Shown here piece by piece: positions 45,007 to 53,710 of a DNA stretch of 64,000 nucleotides. This DNA is from Negativicutes bacterium (GTDB lineage Bacteria > Bacillota > Negativicutes > Anaeromusales > Anaeromusaceae). Under the pieces are notes generated by a model. It saw nothing but the letters and a program-made list of their open reading frames with translations. It was not told where the DNA came from and searched no databases. Both the position numbers and the translations under genes were made by a program. How positions within the stretch are numbered: the stretch's first letter is position 1; every line of letters begins with the position of its first letter. The stretch spans positions 1 to 64,000 of the forward strand of contig SAAJ01000005.1 in assembly GCA_009929485.1 (NCBI GenBank), written 5' to 3'.

Positions 45007-48000
45007 ATGAAAAAAGTAGGGCATACACATCAGCGTGATGGTGTTTTTAGCATTAAAAGCATACGGGTGCGGCTGCTTCTTATTATGTTGGCGCTTATGT
45101 GCGGTTCGTTAAGTTTGCTAACGGGCCTGAGTTACTATTTTTCTGACAAAGCATTATCGAAAAGCGTTAATGAAACAGCGGCTGCAATTAGTCTGGATTA
45201 TTCACAACGCTCCAGCGCTTTTGTGAACGAACTAGTAGTTTTTGTGCAAGATATAGCGGTAAATCCGCATATTGTGAACCCTCAGAACCGGCAGGAAATT
45301 GTAGATGTGCTGGCTTTGAGCTTGCAGCGCAACAACAAGTTTGCGGGTATTAACTACGGGGATCTTGCGGGGAACGTGATTCGCGCGCAAGGAGACACCG
45401 CCTATTTAGGTGATCGTGATTATTATCTAAAGGCAATCAAAACGAAAGAGCTTACTATTTCCGAGCCTTTAGTATCCAAAGGCTCAGGGCGCTTGTCTCT
45501 TGCTATTGCCGCCCCGGTGCTGGTAAACGGCGAGGTAAAGGCGGTTATTCAAGCGACAATGCCCCTTGATAGTCTCAATGAGCTGGTTGGCGCTATTCGT
45601 TTTATGGACAGCGGTTATGGCTTTATTGCCGATCAGTCTGGAGTTATTATTGCGCATGCAGTACATTCAGAAATCAATGGCAAGGTGCGTATTTGCAAGT
45701 CGCCAGCAGAAGCGTCCTTGGCAGTGGAGGTTCCTGAAGTAGACGAGCGGCTGGCAGATTTGTTTACAAAGGCGATTGCTGGAGAAGGGCCAGTGCAAGG
45801 CGTGTATACGTTAAGGAATCGACCCATCTTTACGGTACTGACGCCAGTGGAGCTTCCCGGAGGAGCCCGCTGGCTTTTGGGAGTTTCAGCGCCGGAAAGC
45901 GAAGTAATCGCCGAGGTTGTAACTCTTAATACCATTTTATTGCTGGCGGCATTAGGTTGTGTCGTTTCAGGCGCATTTGTAATTATTCTCATCAGCAGGC
46001 GTTTTGCAAGGCCGGAAGAAAAATATTTTAAAGCCTTTCGTTATGTTGATGATGCAGTGGGAATTGTAAGTTTTGCTTCAGGAACTTTTATTGAGGTTAA
46101 TGATGCGTTTTTTGAACTATTGGGCTATGAACGAGATGAAATTTTGGCAAGACCCGTGGAATCATTAGGCTTGTGGGTGGAAGAGCAAAATTCGCAGGTC
46201 CAATGGCTGCTTAAAAATGAGCGTTCTGTAAGCAAGGTAGAGACCTTCTGGCGTGGACGAAACGGTGAAATTCGGATTGGCTTTTTTTCCGCGGATGTAT
46301 TTGAAATGGGCAAAGAACGCTATTATGTATTTGTTTGGCATGATATTACAGAGCAAAAAAAAGCGGAAGAGAGTTTGAAAAAAGCATATGAAGAGCTGGA
46401 ACAGAAAGTAGAAGAGAGAACACAAGAGCTTTTTGCCGCTAACGAAGAACTTACTGCTGCCAACGAAGAGATGCTGGCGATGAATGACGAATTAGATATG
46501 GCGAATCGGCGCTTGCAAGAAGAAAATAATATACGCTGTCAAACCGAAGACAAGCTGCTATTGCGCGAGCGGCAGTATCGAGCGGCTACTGGTTTATTGA
46601 CTCGTCCTGTTGAAAATGTTGAAGTGCTTATGGAAAAAATGCTGGCTAATGCATTGCAGTTGGTGCAGGCGACAGGCGGCTTTGTAGGTATTTATAATGA
46701 CGCAGGCACATCAGTCAAGCTTCATCATGGAATCGGTATGCCCCAAGAGGCTGTTAAGGCGCCGCTTACGGCTGACGAGGGACCGCTTAAGAAAATGCAC
46801 GATACAGGGGAGTCTTTATTTATCAAAGATTCCTGGTGGAATATGGTTTTTCAAAAAGAAGATTTGCGAAATTCCAGTGTTATCTTGATTCCGCTGCAAC
46901 AGGGGCGGGAAGTTAAAGGCGTTTTGGCGGCGAGCTGGATTGGCGAGGAGCGACCGTTAGAAGAAGAGACTGCAGCGGTGTTGAGGCAGTTCGCAGATTT
47001 GGCGGTGTTGGCTTTAGAACGAGCCGAGGCGCAGGAAAAGATTAGCCATATGGCGTTTTTTGATTTACTAACAGGCTTGCCCAATCGGGTAAATTTAAAT
47101 TTGTATCTTGAAAAGGAGTTTGCAAAAGTTAGAACAGGAGCAGCAGCAGGCGTTTTGTTTTTTATTGACATGGATGATTTGAAAACCATAAATGATACCT
47201 TTGGCCATTCGGCGGGAGATAAGGTGATTATGCAGGCGGGGGAAACCCTGCGGCGCAGGATGAAAGAGGAGCTCTTTGTTGCACGCATCAGCGGCGATGA
47301 GTTTGTTGTTGTCGATCCCAGGAAAGGAGCGGCCCAGCAGGCGGAAGCGTTGGCGGATCAAATGATTAAAGAGCTCTGCCAGGAATACGATTTAGGAGAA
47401 ACTAAGATTCAAATGTCCGCTAGTATCGGCATTGTTGAATATCCCCAGCATGGCCTAGTGCCTGAAGTTATTTTGCAAAAGGCGGACGTTGCCATGTATG
47501 CGGCTAAAGAAACCGGTCGCAATTGCTGGCATGTTTTTGAAGCGGCCCTATTGGAAAAGACTTCGGAAGATACGATGTTGATTAATGCTATGCGTTTTGC
47601 TTTAGAGAGAGAAGAGATGTTTTTGCAATATCAGCCGCAATGGACGGTGGACGGAACGAAAATTATTGGCGTAGAAGCGTTGCTGCGATGGGAAAGCAGA
47701 GAACATGGCCGCATCTCGCCAGCGAGATTTATTCCCTTAGCCGAAAGGAGCCGCTTGATTTTGCAGATTGGTCAATGGGTGCTTCGGCAAGCTTGTCGAT
47801 TTGCTGCTCGTTTGGCGCATGAGGGACGGTGTGATGTACGTGTAGCCGTAAATATATCACCGAGGCAGATTAAAGATGAAAATTTTGTTTCTTATGTGTT
47901 GAATACGATCAAAGAAGAAGGGGTTCAGCCTTGGCAAATTGAATTGGAAGTAACGGAAAGCGTATTTATTGACCATACGGATGAAAGTATTTCTAAGTTG

Positions 48001-48345
48001 AAACAATTAAAAGAACAAGGAATTCATTTATCAGTAGATGATTTTGGAACTGGATTTTCTTCCTTGTCGTATTTGCGCAAACTGCCGGTGAATTGTTTGA
48101 AAATCGATAAATCTTTTGTTGATGAAATTGCTAGTGATGATATGCAGTTCCAGTTTGTAAATTCGATTATTAATATGGGGCATACGCTGGGCGTCAGTAT
48201 TGTAGCAGAAGGAGTTGAAACCAAAGAACAATTGGCAGAGCTAGATAAGTGCAACTGTGATTATATACAAGGATTTCTTCTTAGCAAACCGTTGGTGGAA
48301 GAAGAAGCAATGGCTGTAGTGCTTAAAGGATTTTCAACTCTTTAA
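45007..48345 (+). CDS. membrane c-di-GMP signalling protein (Cache-PAS-GAF-GGDEF-EAL)
   Basis: About 1112 residues. Membrane helices at about 20-42 and 306-330 enclose a periplasmic Cache sensor (45-300). Next come a PAS domain (335-455), a coiled coil (455-520), a GAF-like domain (525-665), a GGDEF domain (683-845) and an EAL domain (870-1112). The cyclase site reads SGDEF (762-766), a variant found in active enzymes. The phosphodiesterase site has EALLRW, DDFGTGFSSLSYL and AEGVET, all intact. It probably makes or breaks c-di-GMP in response to an outside signal. ATG 45007 is chosen for GGAGAGG with a 6-base spacing. Confidence 0.92.
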   Translation: MKKVGHTHQRDGVFSIKSIRVRLLLIMLALMCGSLSLLTGLSYYFSDKALSKSVNETAAAISLDYSQRSSAFVNELVVFVQDIAVNPHIVNPQNRQEIVDVLALSLQRNNKFAGINYGDLAGNVIRAQGDTAYLGDRDYYLKAIKTKELTISEPLVSKGSGRLSLAIAAPVLVNGEVKAVIQATMPLDSLNELVGAIRFMDSGYGFIADQSGVIIAHAVHSEINGKVRICKSPAEASLAVEVPEVDERLADLFTKAIAGEGPVQGVYTLRNRPIFTVLTPVELPGGARWLLGVSAPESEVIAEVVTLNTILLLAALGCVVSGAFVIILISRRFARPEEKYFKAFRYVDDAVGIVSFASGTFIEVNDAFFELLGYERDEILARPVESLGLWVEEQNSQVQWLLKNERSVSKVETFWRGRNGEIRIGFFSADVFEMGKERYYVFVWHDITEQKKAEESLKKAYEELEQKVEERTQELFAANEELTAANEEMLAMNDELDMANRRLQEENNIRCQTEDKLLLRERQYRAATGLLTRPVENVEVLMEKMLANALQLVQATGGFVGIYNDAGTSVKLHHGIGMPQEAVKAPLTADEGPLKKMHDTGESLFIKDSWWNMVFQKEDLRNSSVILIPLQQGREVKGVLAASWIGEERPLEEETAAVLRQFADLAVLALERAEAQEKISHMAFFDLLTGLPNRVNLNLYLEKEFAKVRTGAAAGVLFFIDMDDLKTINDTFGHSAGDKVIMQAGETLRRRMKEELFVARISGDEFVVVDPRKGAAQQAEALADQMIKELCQEYDLGETKIQMSASIGIVEYPQHGLVPEVILQKADVAMYAAKETGRNCWHVFEAALLEKTSEDTMLINAMRFALEREEMFLQYQPQWTVDGTKIIGVEALLRWESREHGRISPARFIPLAERSRLILQIGQWVLRQACRFAARLAHEGRCDVRVAVNISPRQIKDENFVSYVLNTIKEEGVQPWQIELEVTESVFIDHTDESISKLKQLKEQGIHLSVDDFGTGFSSLSYLRKLPVNCLKIDKSFVDEIASDDMQFQFVNSIINMGHTLGVSIVAEGVETKEQLAELDKCNCDYIQGFLLSKPLVEEEAMAVVLKGFSTL

Positions 48346-48352
48346 AATAATA

Positions 48353-48381
48353 TTGATTATCATTATCGACCGTGCTATTAT
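48353..48381 (+). promoter_or_regulatory. promoter with Fur-box-like element
   Basis: TTGATT (48353-48358), 17 bases, TATTAT (48376-48381). The sequence TGATTATCATTATCG (48354-48368) matches the 15-base Fur core TGATAATNATTATCA at 12 of 14 fixed positions and overlaps the -35. Iron repression of the small gene downstream is therefore likely. Confidence 0.6.
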
Positions 48382-48440
48382 TGAGAAGCATGGTTATGAA
48401 AAATATCTCTGGAATTTGCAGAGAATAAGGAGTGGATTTT

Positions 48441-48752
48441 ATGTGTACTTCATGTACTGAATCTAAAAAAGTGTTTTCTGTTCAGATCACGACGGCGGAG
48501 ACGGTTAGCAATAACATGGATTTGTATAAAGAAATAGCTTGCCGCTTATTTCGTGAAAAAGTGATATCTCATATTAATGTTGGAAATAATCGAACCTATG
48601 TCGAAAATTCTCAGAATATTTTTGCGTTTGACCTTCATTTGACGAATGTTCATGATATCGGAAAAGTAACGTTGGAAAACATTGAGAGTGCTTTAGACGG
48701 AGTTCTGCTGTCGTTTAAAGGTTATGAAGAGTTGAAAGTAGCACTTTCTTAG
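48441..48752 (+). CDS. small protein with N-terminal CxxC, probably iron-regulated
   Basis: A 103-residue protein starting MCTSC, with the only Cys pair at residues 2 and 5 and one more Cys near 33. The body is a mixed alpha/beta sequence (FSVQITTAETVSNNMDLYKE, FAFDLHLTNVHDIGKVTLEN) with no family I recognise. The start ATG is 8 bases after AAGGAG. A Fur-box-like promoter lies 70 bases upstream and a strong terminator follows, so it is a monocistronic gene. The CxxC and iron control hint at a metal or redox role, but no function is assigned. Confidence 0.7.
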   Translation: MCTSCTESKKVFSVQITTAETVSNNMDLYKEIACRLFREKVISHINVGNNRTYVENSQNIFAFDLHLTNVHDIGKVTLENIESALDGVLLSFKGYEELKVALS

Positions 48753-48775
48753 GAAAACGAAAAGCAACAAAAAAG

Positions 48776-48819
48776 AAATAAGAAGGACCGTATCACGAAG
48801 ATGCGGTCCTTCTTATTTT
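48776..48819 (+). terminator. terminator after the CxxC protein gene
   Basis: AAATAAGAAGGACCG (48776-48790) and CGGTCCTTCTTATTT (48804-48818) form a 15-bp perfect stem ending in T-rich sequence. Confidence 0.88.
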
Positions 48820-48974
48820 GATGCTTAGAGAAGGCTTGAGGCAGAAAATACTTACTTGAAGGAAAGGACATGAATACTTCGTTGAAAACAGAGAAGCAAC
48901 CCAGTATAATTTAAAGGTGTTCATACTTGGCAAATTTTGTGAAGTACTAGATTAAATAGATAGGCGGCTAAAAC

Positions 48975-50099
48975 ATGAAAATTTCTAAGCAAGATGCGTT
49001 GATATGGTTTGACTTTTTCTCCCAATTACCGGAGCAAGAGGGAATCAGTACGAAACATGAGGAAATTATTTATGCGACCTTTGCGCAAATTGAAGCAGCA
49101 GTGGACCAAAGAAATGAAACCTTGATGTCGGAAATTAAAAATTTAAAGACCTTGGAAAATAGAACTTTTTTTGTCGGTAAGGAAAGTAAATTTCCCCAAG
49201 GCTGCCGTTCTTGTTTGCTGGGGACGGGGTTGAGCGCCATTCGCAAAACGAATAAATGTAACTTGGAATGTAAATTCTGCTATAATTATGGCGAATTAGA
49301 TGCAATCCATCCGGTGGGCGAAGGCATGTGGGAGATTGGAGGCACAAAATTCTACGAAAAGGATCTTGACTTGCTTCTATCGGTTTACGAAAAACCTACT
49401 GGTATTTCCTACGTTTACTTAGAGCCTTTTATGGAAATTGAAAAGTATTATTCCATTATCAAGAAGTTTAAGGCTGCGGGCATTCACCAGCATTTATATA
49501 CCAATGGTACTCTTGCTACGGAAGAGACCTTGAAAGCCTTGGGAGAGGCGGGGCTTGATGAGATCCGTTTTAACTTAGGCGCCTCAAACTGTGCGGACAA
49601 AGTAATTGAAAATATTGGCTTAGCAAAAAAATACATCAAAAACGTAGGCATTGAAACGCCGATGACGCCGGAATTCTATGCAGCGTTTTTCAAAAAGAAG
49701 CAGGCGATTTTTGCGACACACCTTGACTTTATCAATTGTGCGGAACTGCATTTAAACGAGAACAATATCAACAATTATTACGGCGAAAACATGTATATTT
49801 GCAGACAGGGGTACGTATCTCCCATTTGGAGCCGGGAACTGACCCTGAAGTTTATGAAGATTGCCGACGAGGAAAACTGGGACTTGGCGGTTCATGACTG
49901 CTCAAACTACACAAAATTTGCACGCAGCTTAAATTTGAGCAGCAAAGCGGGCATGTGGTTTGGCGCCAGCAATTACGCTTGCGAATTTTCATCTCTTCCG
50001 TACGAATTGTTTATGCCCATATTAAACGATGATGACTTTGAATTTTTGCAGGAAGAAGAGCTGCCTGACGGTTATAAACCAAAGCTTCTAGAACTTTAA
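48975..50099 (+). CDS. radical SAM protein of unknown function
   Basis: A 374-residue radical SAM enzyme. The [4Fe-4S] motif C95-x3-C99-x2-C102 is in KCNLECKFCYNYG. An additional Cys pair C77/C80 precedes it (GCRSC). The barrel contains YLEPFMEIEKYYS, HLYTNGT and EIRFNLGAS as typical SAM-barrel strands. The C-terminal region carries a few more Cys (YICRQGY, VHDCSNY, NYACEF) that might bind a second cluster. The substrate is unknown. There is no adjacent precursor peptide except possibly the CxxC protein 220 bases upstream, which has its own terminator. Confidence 0.88.
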   Translation: MKISKQDALIWFDFFSQLPEQEGISTKHEEIIYATFAQIEAAVDQRNETLMSEIKNLKTLENRTFFVGKESKFPQGCRSCLLGTGLSAIRKTNKCNLECKFCYNYGELDAIHPVGEGMWEIGGTKFYEKDLDLLLSVYEKPTGISYVYLEPFMEIEKYYSIIKKFKAAGIHQHLYTNGTLATEETLKALGEAGLDEIRFNLGASNCADKVIENIGLAKKYIKNVGIETPMTPEFYAAFFKKKQAIFATHLDFINCAELHLNENNINNYYGENMYICRQGYVSPIWSRELTLKFMKIADEENWDLAVHDCSNYTKFARSLNLSSKAGMWFGASNYACEFSSLPYELFMPILNDDDFEFLQEEELPDGYKPKLLEL

Positions 50100-50132
50100 G
50101 GAATAACGTTCAGCGGCATTTCTTACAGTAGT

Positions 50133-50192
50133 CATGCATCAACTCGCTTGGAGGATATTCGTTCTGCAGCGAGTTGTATGCATGTCTTTTTT
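50133..50192 (+). terminator. terminator after the radical SAM gene
   Basis: CATGCATCAACTCGCT (50133-50148) pairs with AGCGAGTTGTATGCATG (50168-50184) with a small bulge, followed by TCTTTTTTG. Confidence 0.85.
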
Positions 50193-50341
50193 GTTGCGGT
50201 GGTTAGTGCTGTGATACAAATCACGGTACAAGGCGGAAATACCAGTTACGATGTAATAGAGAAGAATTTTAAAACCGCTACAGGCAAGGACTTGGCTAAA
50301 AGAAGAGTTTTGCAGTAACTAAGCAAGGGAGAAGATATACA

Positions 50342-50689
50342 ATGAAAATTGCTATTCTTGTGCGCGAAGAAACTATGGAGCGCTGTACCGTAGGGGGCTG
50401 TCTAAACGCTTTTTTTCAAAGAGAGGACGCTTTTGAACGGTATCGGGATATGGAAAATGTGGAATTGCTGTCATTGACGCATAACGGCGGAGACTTGGCG
50501 AAAAAGATAGAAACTCTGCGAAAAAAAGAAGTGGATGTGATTCATCTGTCTTCTTGCATGAGAAAGAAAGATCCTAATTATAAAGCAGTGGCCGAGGCGT
50601 TATCGGAACATTTTACCGTTGTGGGATATACGCATGGACAAGAAGATACCAACGCAATTTGTGCGGCAAGAAAGTCTGGAAAACAGTAG
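50342..50689 (+). CDS. CGGC domain protein
   Basis: A 115-residue CGGC domain protein. The conserved Cys pair region MERCTVGGCLNAFFQREDAF and the second VDVIHLSSCMRKK carry the cysteines that may bind a metal or act in redox. VELLSLTHNGGDLAKKIETL is the Rossmann-like middle. Members are small putative metal-binding proteins in anaerobes with no proven role. The start follows GGAG. It is a single gene with its own terminator. A 240-base upstream gap shows only the previous terminator. Confidence 0.8.
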   Translation: MKIAILVREETMERCTVGGCLNAFFQREDAFERYRDMENVELLSLTHNGGDLAKKIETLRKKEVDVIHLSSCMRKKDPNYKAVAEALSEHFTVVGYTHGQEDTNAICAARKSGKQ

Positions 50690-50718
50690 GTAAGTAGCAA
50701 GAGAATATGAAAAAAACG

Positions 50719-50757
50719 GAGCCGGCGGAGCGCAACAGAAGCGTTTTAGCCGGCTTT
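50719..50757 (+). terminator. terminator after the CGGC gene
   Basis: AGCCGGC (50720-50726) pairs with GCCGGCT (50748-50754), with an inner GCG pair, followed by TTTAGATTTTAG. Confidence 0.7.
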
Positions 50758-50898
50758 AGATTTTAGCAGATGTATGTCTTAGAACCCCTCGCCGTAACCC
50801 TCCGCGTACCCTCTGTTTACTCTGTTACTCTTTGTTCGTTCCCTAGCAGTTTTTCTTATTTATCCTTGTTATCTCCTGTTGCACATGCTAAAATGAAA

Positions 50899-50914
50899 GT
50901 GAATTCACATTCAC
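50899..50914. promoter_or_regulatory. candidate TetR operator upstream of the exporter operon
   Basis: GTGAATTCAC (50899-50908) is a perfect palindrome, followed by another TTCAC half (50910-50914), so GTGAA faces two TTCAC. TTGCAC (50879) lies 14 bases upstream. This is the expected place for repression by the TetR protein at the end of the operon. Confidence 0.45.
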
Positions 50915-50956
50915 AATAGATTGATCTAATTTTATTTAAGATATGGGGGCGCCGGT

Positions 50957-51952
50957 ATGAAAAAAAGACTAAAGGTGTTACTGCTTTTGCTGCTCGTAGG
51001 TCTAATGGCTGCAGGTGTATATTCTTTGTACTTTAAGAAACAGAGCGATCCCAATAGTATTAAGGTTTCCGGCAATATTGAAACTACCACAGTCGGAGTT
51101 GGCTTTAAAATAGCCGGGCATGTGGCGCAGCGCTTTGTGGACGAAGGCGAAAAAGTGCCCAAGGGGCAGCCTATTGCTGCTTTGGAGCAGGCCGATTTGG
51201 AATTGGATGTGGCTAACGCTAAGGCCCAGCTTCTTGCGGCGCAAGCGATGCTGCTGCAATTGAACAACGGCTCGCGAGTGCAAGATGTTACAGCGGCGCA
51301 GGCCGCCTTGCGCAGTGCCGAGGCGGACAAAGAAAACGCGGCCACGGATTATCAACGCATGCGGCAGCTGTATTCTCAAGGAGCCATAGCCGAACAGCAG
51401 CTGGACCGGAGCCGCACTGTTTATGCAACGGCAAACGCCCGCAGCGATCAAGCGGCGCAGCAGCTTAGTCTGCTTGTCGAAGGTCCCCGGCAGGAAGAAA
51501 TTGCGTTGGCCGCAGCCAAGGTGGAGCAAAGCAAACAGGTGTTAAACTTAGCGCAGACTCGTCTTGGCTATTCGCAGATTATTGCGCCTATCGACGGTTT
51601 TGTTTTATCTAAAAATATTGAAGCCGGCGAATATGTGTCTCCGGGTACGGCGGTAGTCACTCTTGGCGAATTAGGTCAGGTTTGGCTTAAAGCCTATATT
51701 TCCGAAACCGACTTAGGCAAGGTAAAGCTTGGGCAGCCGGTCACCGTGACCACCGATACGTATCCAGGAAAAAAATATCAGGGCCAGATTCAATTTGTTG
51801 CCTCGGAAGCGGAATTTACACCGAAAAATATCCAGACCGCCGAAGAGCGGGTTAAGCTGGTGTATCGCATTAAGATTTCCATTGCTAATGAAGCCTATGA
51901 ACTAAAACCAGGGATGCCGGCGGATGCGCAAATTCTCTTGAATGGAGAATAG
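50957..51952 (+). CDS. HlyD-type membrane fusion protein (YbhG-like)
   Basis: A 331-residue periplasmic adaptor anchored by one N-terminal helix (6-24). A lipoyl-like half (GFKIAGHVAQRFVDEGEKVP), a long helical hairpin (about 75-195) and the second lipoyl half IIAPIDGFVLSKNIEAGEYV follow, then a beta-barrel. It links an inner-membrane ABC exporter to the outer envelope, which suits a Gram-negative-type (diderm) Firmicute. It starts the operon and the ATPase gene begins 3 bases after the stop. It resembles E. coli YbhG. Confidence 0.88.
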   Translation: MKKRLKVLLLLLLVGLMAAGVYSLYFKKQSDPNSIKVSGNIETTTVGVGFKIAGHVAQRFVDEGEKVPKGQPIAALEQADLELDVANAKAQLLAAQAMLLQLNNGSRVQDVTAAQAALRSAEADKENAATDYQRMRQLYSQGAIAEQQLDRSRTVYATANARSDQAAQQLSLLVEGPRQEEIALAAAKVEQSKQVLNLAQTRLGYSQIIAPIDGFVLSKNIEAGEYVSPGTAVVTLGELGQVWLKAYISETDLGKVKLGQPVTVTTDTYPGKKYQGQIQFVASEAEFTPKNIQTAEERVKLVYRIKISIANEAYELKPGMPADAQILLNGE

Positions 51953-51955
51953 AGG

Positions 51956-52885
51956 ATGGATGCAATTAAGATGCACGAGGTGACGCAAAAATTTGGCGCA
52001 GTCACCGCTGTGGAGCAGTTGACTCTTGCTGTGCAGGAAGGCGAGATTTTTGGTTTGTTAGGGCCTGACGGAGCGGGTAAGACGACCATCATGAGGCTTT
52101 TGGCGGGCCTTTTGACGCCAAGCGCAGGAGAAGCCTGGGTGTGTGGTTTTCATACTCTAAGCGATGTCGAAGCGCTCCGCAACCATATTAGCTATATGCC
52201 GCAGCGCTTTGGCTTGTATCTTGATTTGACGGTACAAGAGAATATTGACTTTTACGCGGATTTATATAATGTTCCCCAAACCATTCGCAAGGAAAAAATA
52301 CCGGAACTGCTGGCGTTTAGCAATATGACAGCTTTTCGCGACAGGCAGGCGCGGAATTTATCCGGCGGCATGAAGCAAAAACTGGCTCTTGCCTGCGCCC
52401 TTGTGCATACGCCGAAGGTGCTGCTTTTGGATGAGCCGACAAACGGCGTAGATCCGATGTCGCGGCGAGATTTTTGGCGTATTTTAGGCAAGCTGTTGGA
52501 AGAAAAGGTGACGATTTTTGTTTCTACTTCGTATCTTGACGAAGCGGAACGCTGTGATCGCGTCGGCCTCTTGTATAAGGGACGGTTAATTTTGGCAGGC
52601 AAGCCGGCGGAAATCAAAGCTAAAATGAACGGCGTTTTGTTGGAAATACGCTGCAGTGCGCCTAGAACCGTATTGCCGCTTCTCAAAGCGGCTATGCAGC
52701 CTCGTTCCGCCGGTTTGTTCGGCAATAAGATTCATTTAGTTGCCCTGGGAGAAGCCGCACAGGTTGAGGCGGACCTTAAGGAGAAATTGCGCGAGCTAGA
52801 CATTCAAGGGGAAGTGGCAGTGATTACCCCGTCCCTGGAGGATGTGTTTATTTCGATGCTTACGACGGGAGAAAGTGGTGATTGA
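51956..52885 (+). CDS. ABC transporter ATPase (N-terminal half of YbhF-type)
   Basis: A 309-residue ATPase. Walker A appears as GPDGAGKTT, with Asp where Asn is usual. Signature LSGGMKQK is near 142, Walker B VLLLDEPT near 158 and the H-loop residue is substituted by Ser/Tyr (VSTSYLDEAER). The loss of the switch His suggests that this nucleotide site may be weak. A C-terminal extension after 215 has no known partner. It is one of two ATPases that are fused in E. coli YbhF but are separate here. Confidence 0.88.
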   Translation: MDAIKMHEVTQKFGAVTAVEQLTLAVQEGEIFGLLGPDGAGKTTIMRLLAGLLTPSAGEAWVCGFHTLSDVEALRNHISYMPQRFGLYLDLTVQENIDFYADLYNVPQTIRKEKIPELLAFSNMTAFRDRQARNLSGGMKQKLALACALVHTPKVLLLDEPTNGVDPMSRRDFWRILGKLLEEKVTIFVSTSYLDEAERCDRVGLLYKGRLILAGKPAEIKAKMNGVLLEIRCSAPRTVLPLLKAAMQPRSAGLFGNKIHLVALGEAAQVEADLKEKLRELDIQGEVAVITPSLEDVFISMLTTGESGD

Positions 52886-53693
52886 GGTGGAAGACAGCCG
52901 CAATGACTCGGAATATGCTGTAATTGTTGAAGACCTGGCAAAGCGCTACGGCAGCTTTACGGCTGTCAACAATGTATCCTTTCGGGTGAAAAGGGGAGAA
53001 ATTTTTGGCTTTCTTGGACCCAATGGCGCAGGAAAGTCGACTACCATACGCATGCTGTGCGGTATTATCTTGCCTACGTCCGGCAAGGCCCAGGTAATCG
53101 GTTTGGATGTATTCCGCCAGGCGGAGGAAATTAAAGCCAATATCGGTTATATGTCACAAAAATTTTCGCTTTATGAAGATCTCACAGTGGAAGAAAATAT
53201 TGATTTTTATAGCGGCATCTACGAAATTCCGGCGGCACGAAAGCAAGAACGCAAGAAATGGGTGCTTAAAATGGCCGAGCTGGAGGAGCAGCGCAACAGT
53301 TTTACTTCAAACTTGGCCGGAGGCTGGAGGCAGCGGCTGGCGTTAGGGTGTTCACTGCTGCATGAGCCGCAAGTACTGTTTTTGGATGAACCGACATCAG
53401 GGGTGGACCCCATTTCACGGCGCAACTTTTGGGATTTAATTTATCATCTCGCAGGCGAGGGAGTTACTGTTTTTGTCACCACGCATTATATGGATGAAGC
53501 CGAATATTGTGACCGCCTGGCTATGATTTATAGAGGCGAGCTGGTGGCCATAGGCACGCCGGATGAGTTGAAAAATAAGCATATTGCTGCGCAAAGTATC
53601 AATTTGGAATGTATGGACTCCAAATTAATTAGACCATCCCTGGAAGACGTGTTTGTGTCTATCATTGAAGCGCAGGATAAGAAAGTAATGTGA
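52878..53693 (+). CDS. ABC transporter ATPase (C-terminal half of YbhF-type)
   Basis: A 271-residue ATPase with intact motifs: Walker A GPNGAGKST, LAGGWRQRLALG as a variant signature, Walker B VLFLDEPTSGVDP and the H-loop His in FVTTHYMDE. The start is GTG 52878, six bases after GGGAG, overlapping the previous gene by 8 bases. GTG 52875 is the alternative. With the first ATPase it would form a heterodimer of one complete and one degenerate site, driving the two permeases. The next gene begins 17 bases after its stop. Confidence 0.9.
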   Translation: MIEVEDSRNDSEYAVIVEDLAKRYGSFTAVNNVSFRVKRGEIFGFLGPNGAGKSTTIRMLCGIILPTSGKAQVIGLDVFRQAEEIKANIGYMSQKFSLYEDLTVEENIDFYSGIYEIPAARKQERKKWVLKMAELEEQRNSFTSNLAGGWRQRLALGCSLLHEPQVLFLDEPTSGVDPISRRNFWDLIYHLAGEGVTVFVTTHYMDEAEYCDRLAMIYRGELVAIGTPDELKNKHIAAQSINLECMDSKLIRPSLEDVFVSIIEAQDKKVM

Positions 53694-53710
53694 GCAAGGA
53701 GGGGCGGGTT

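Noticed and set aside
50810-50880. C/T-rich stretch before the exporter operon
   Set aside because: No pairing, repeat or frame was convincing. It may be a degraded insertion scar but nothing supports it.
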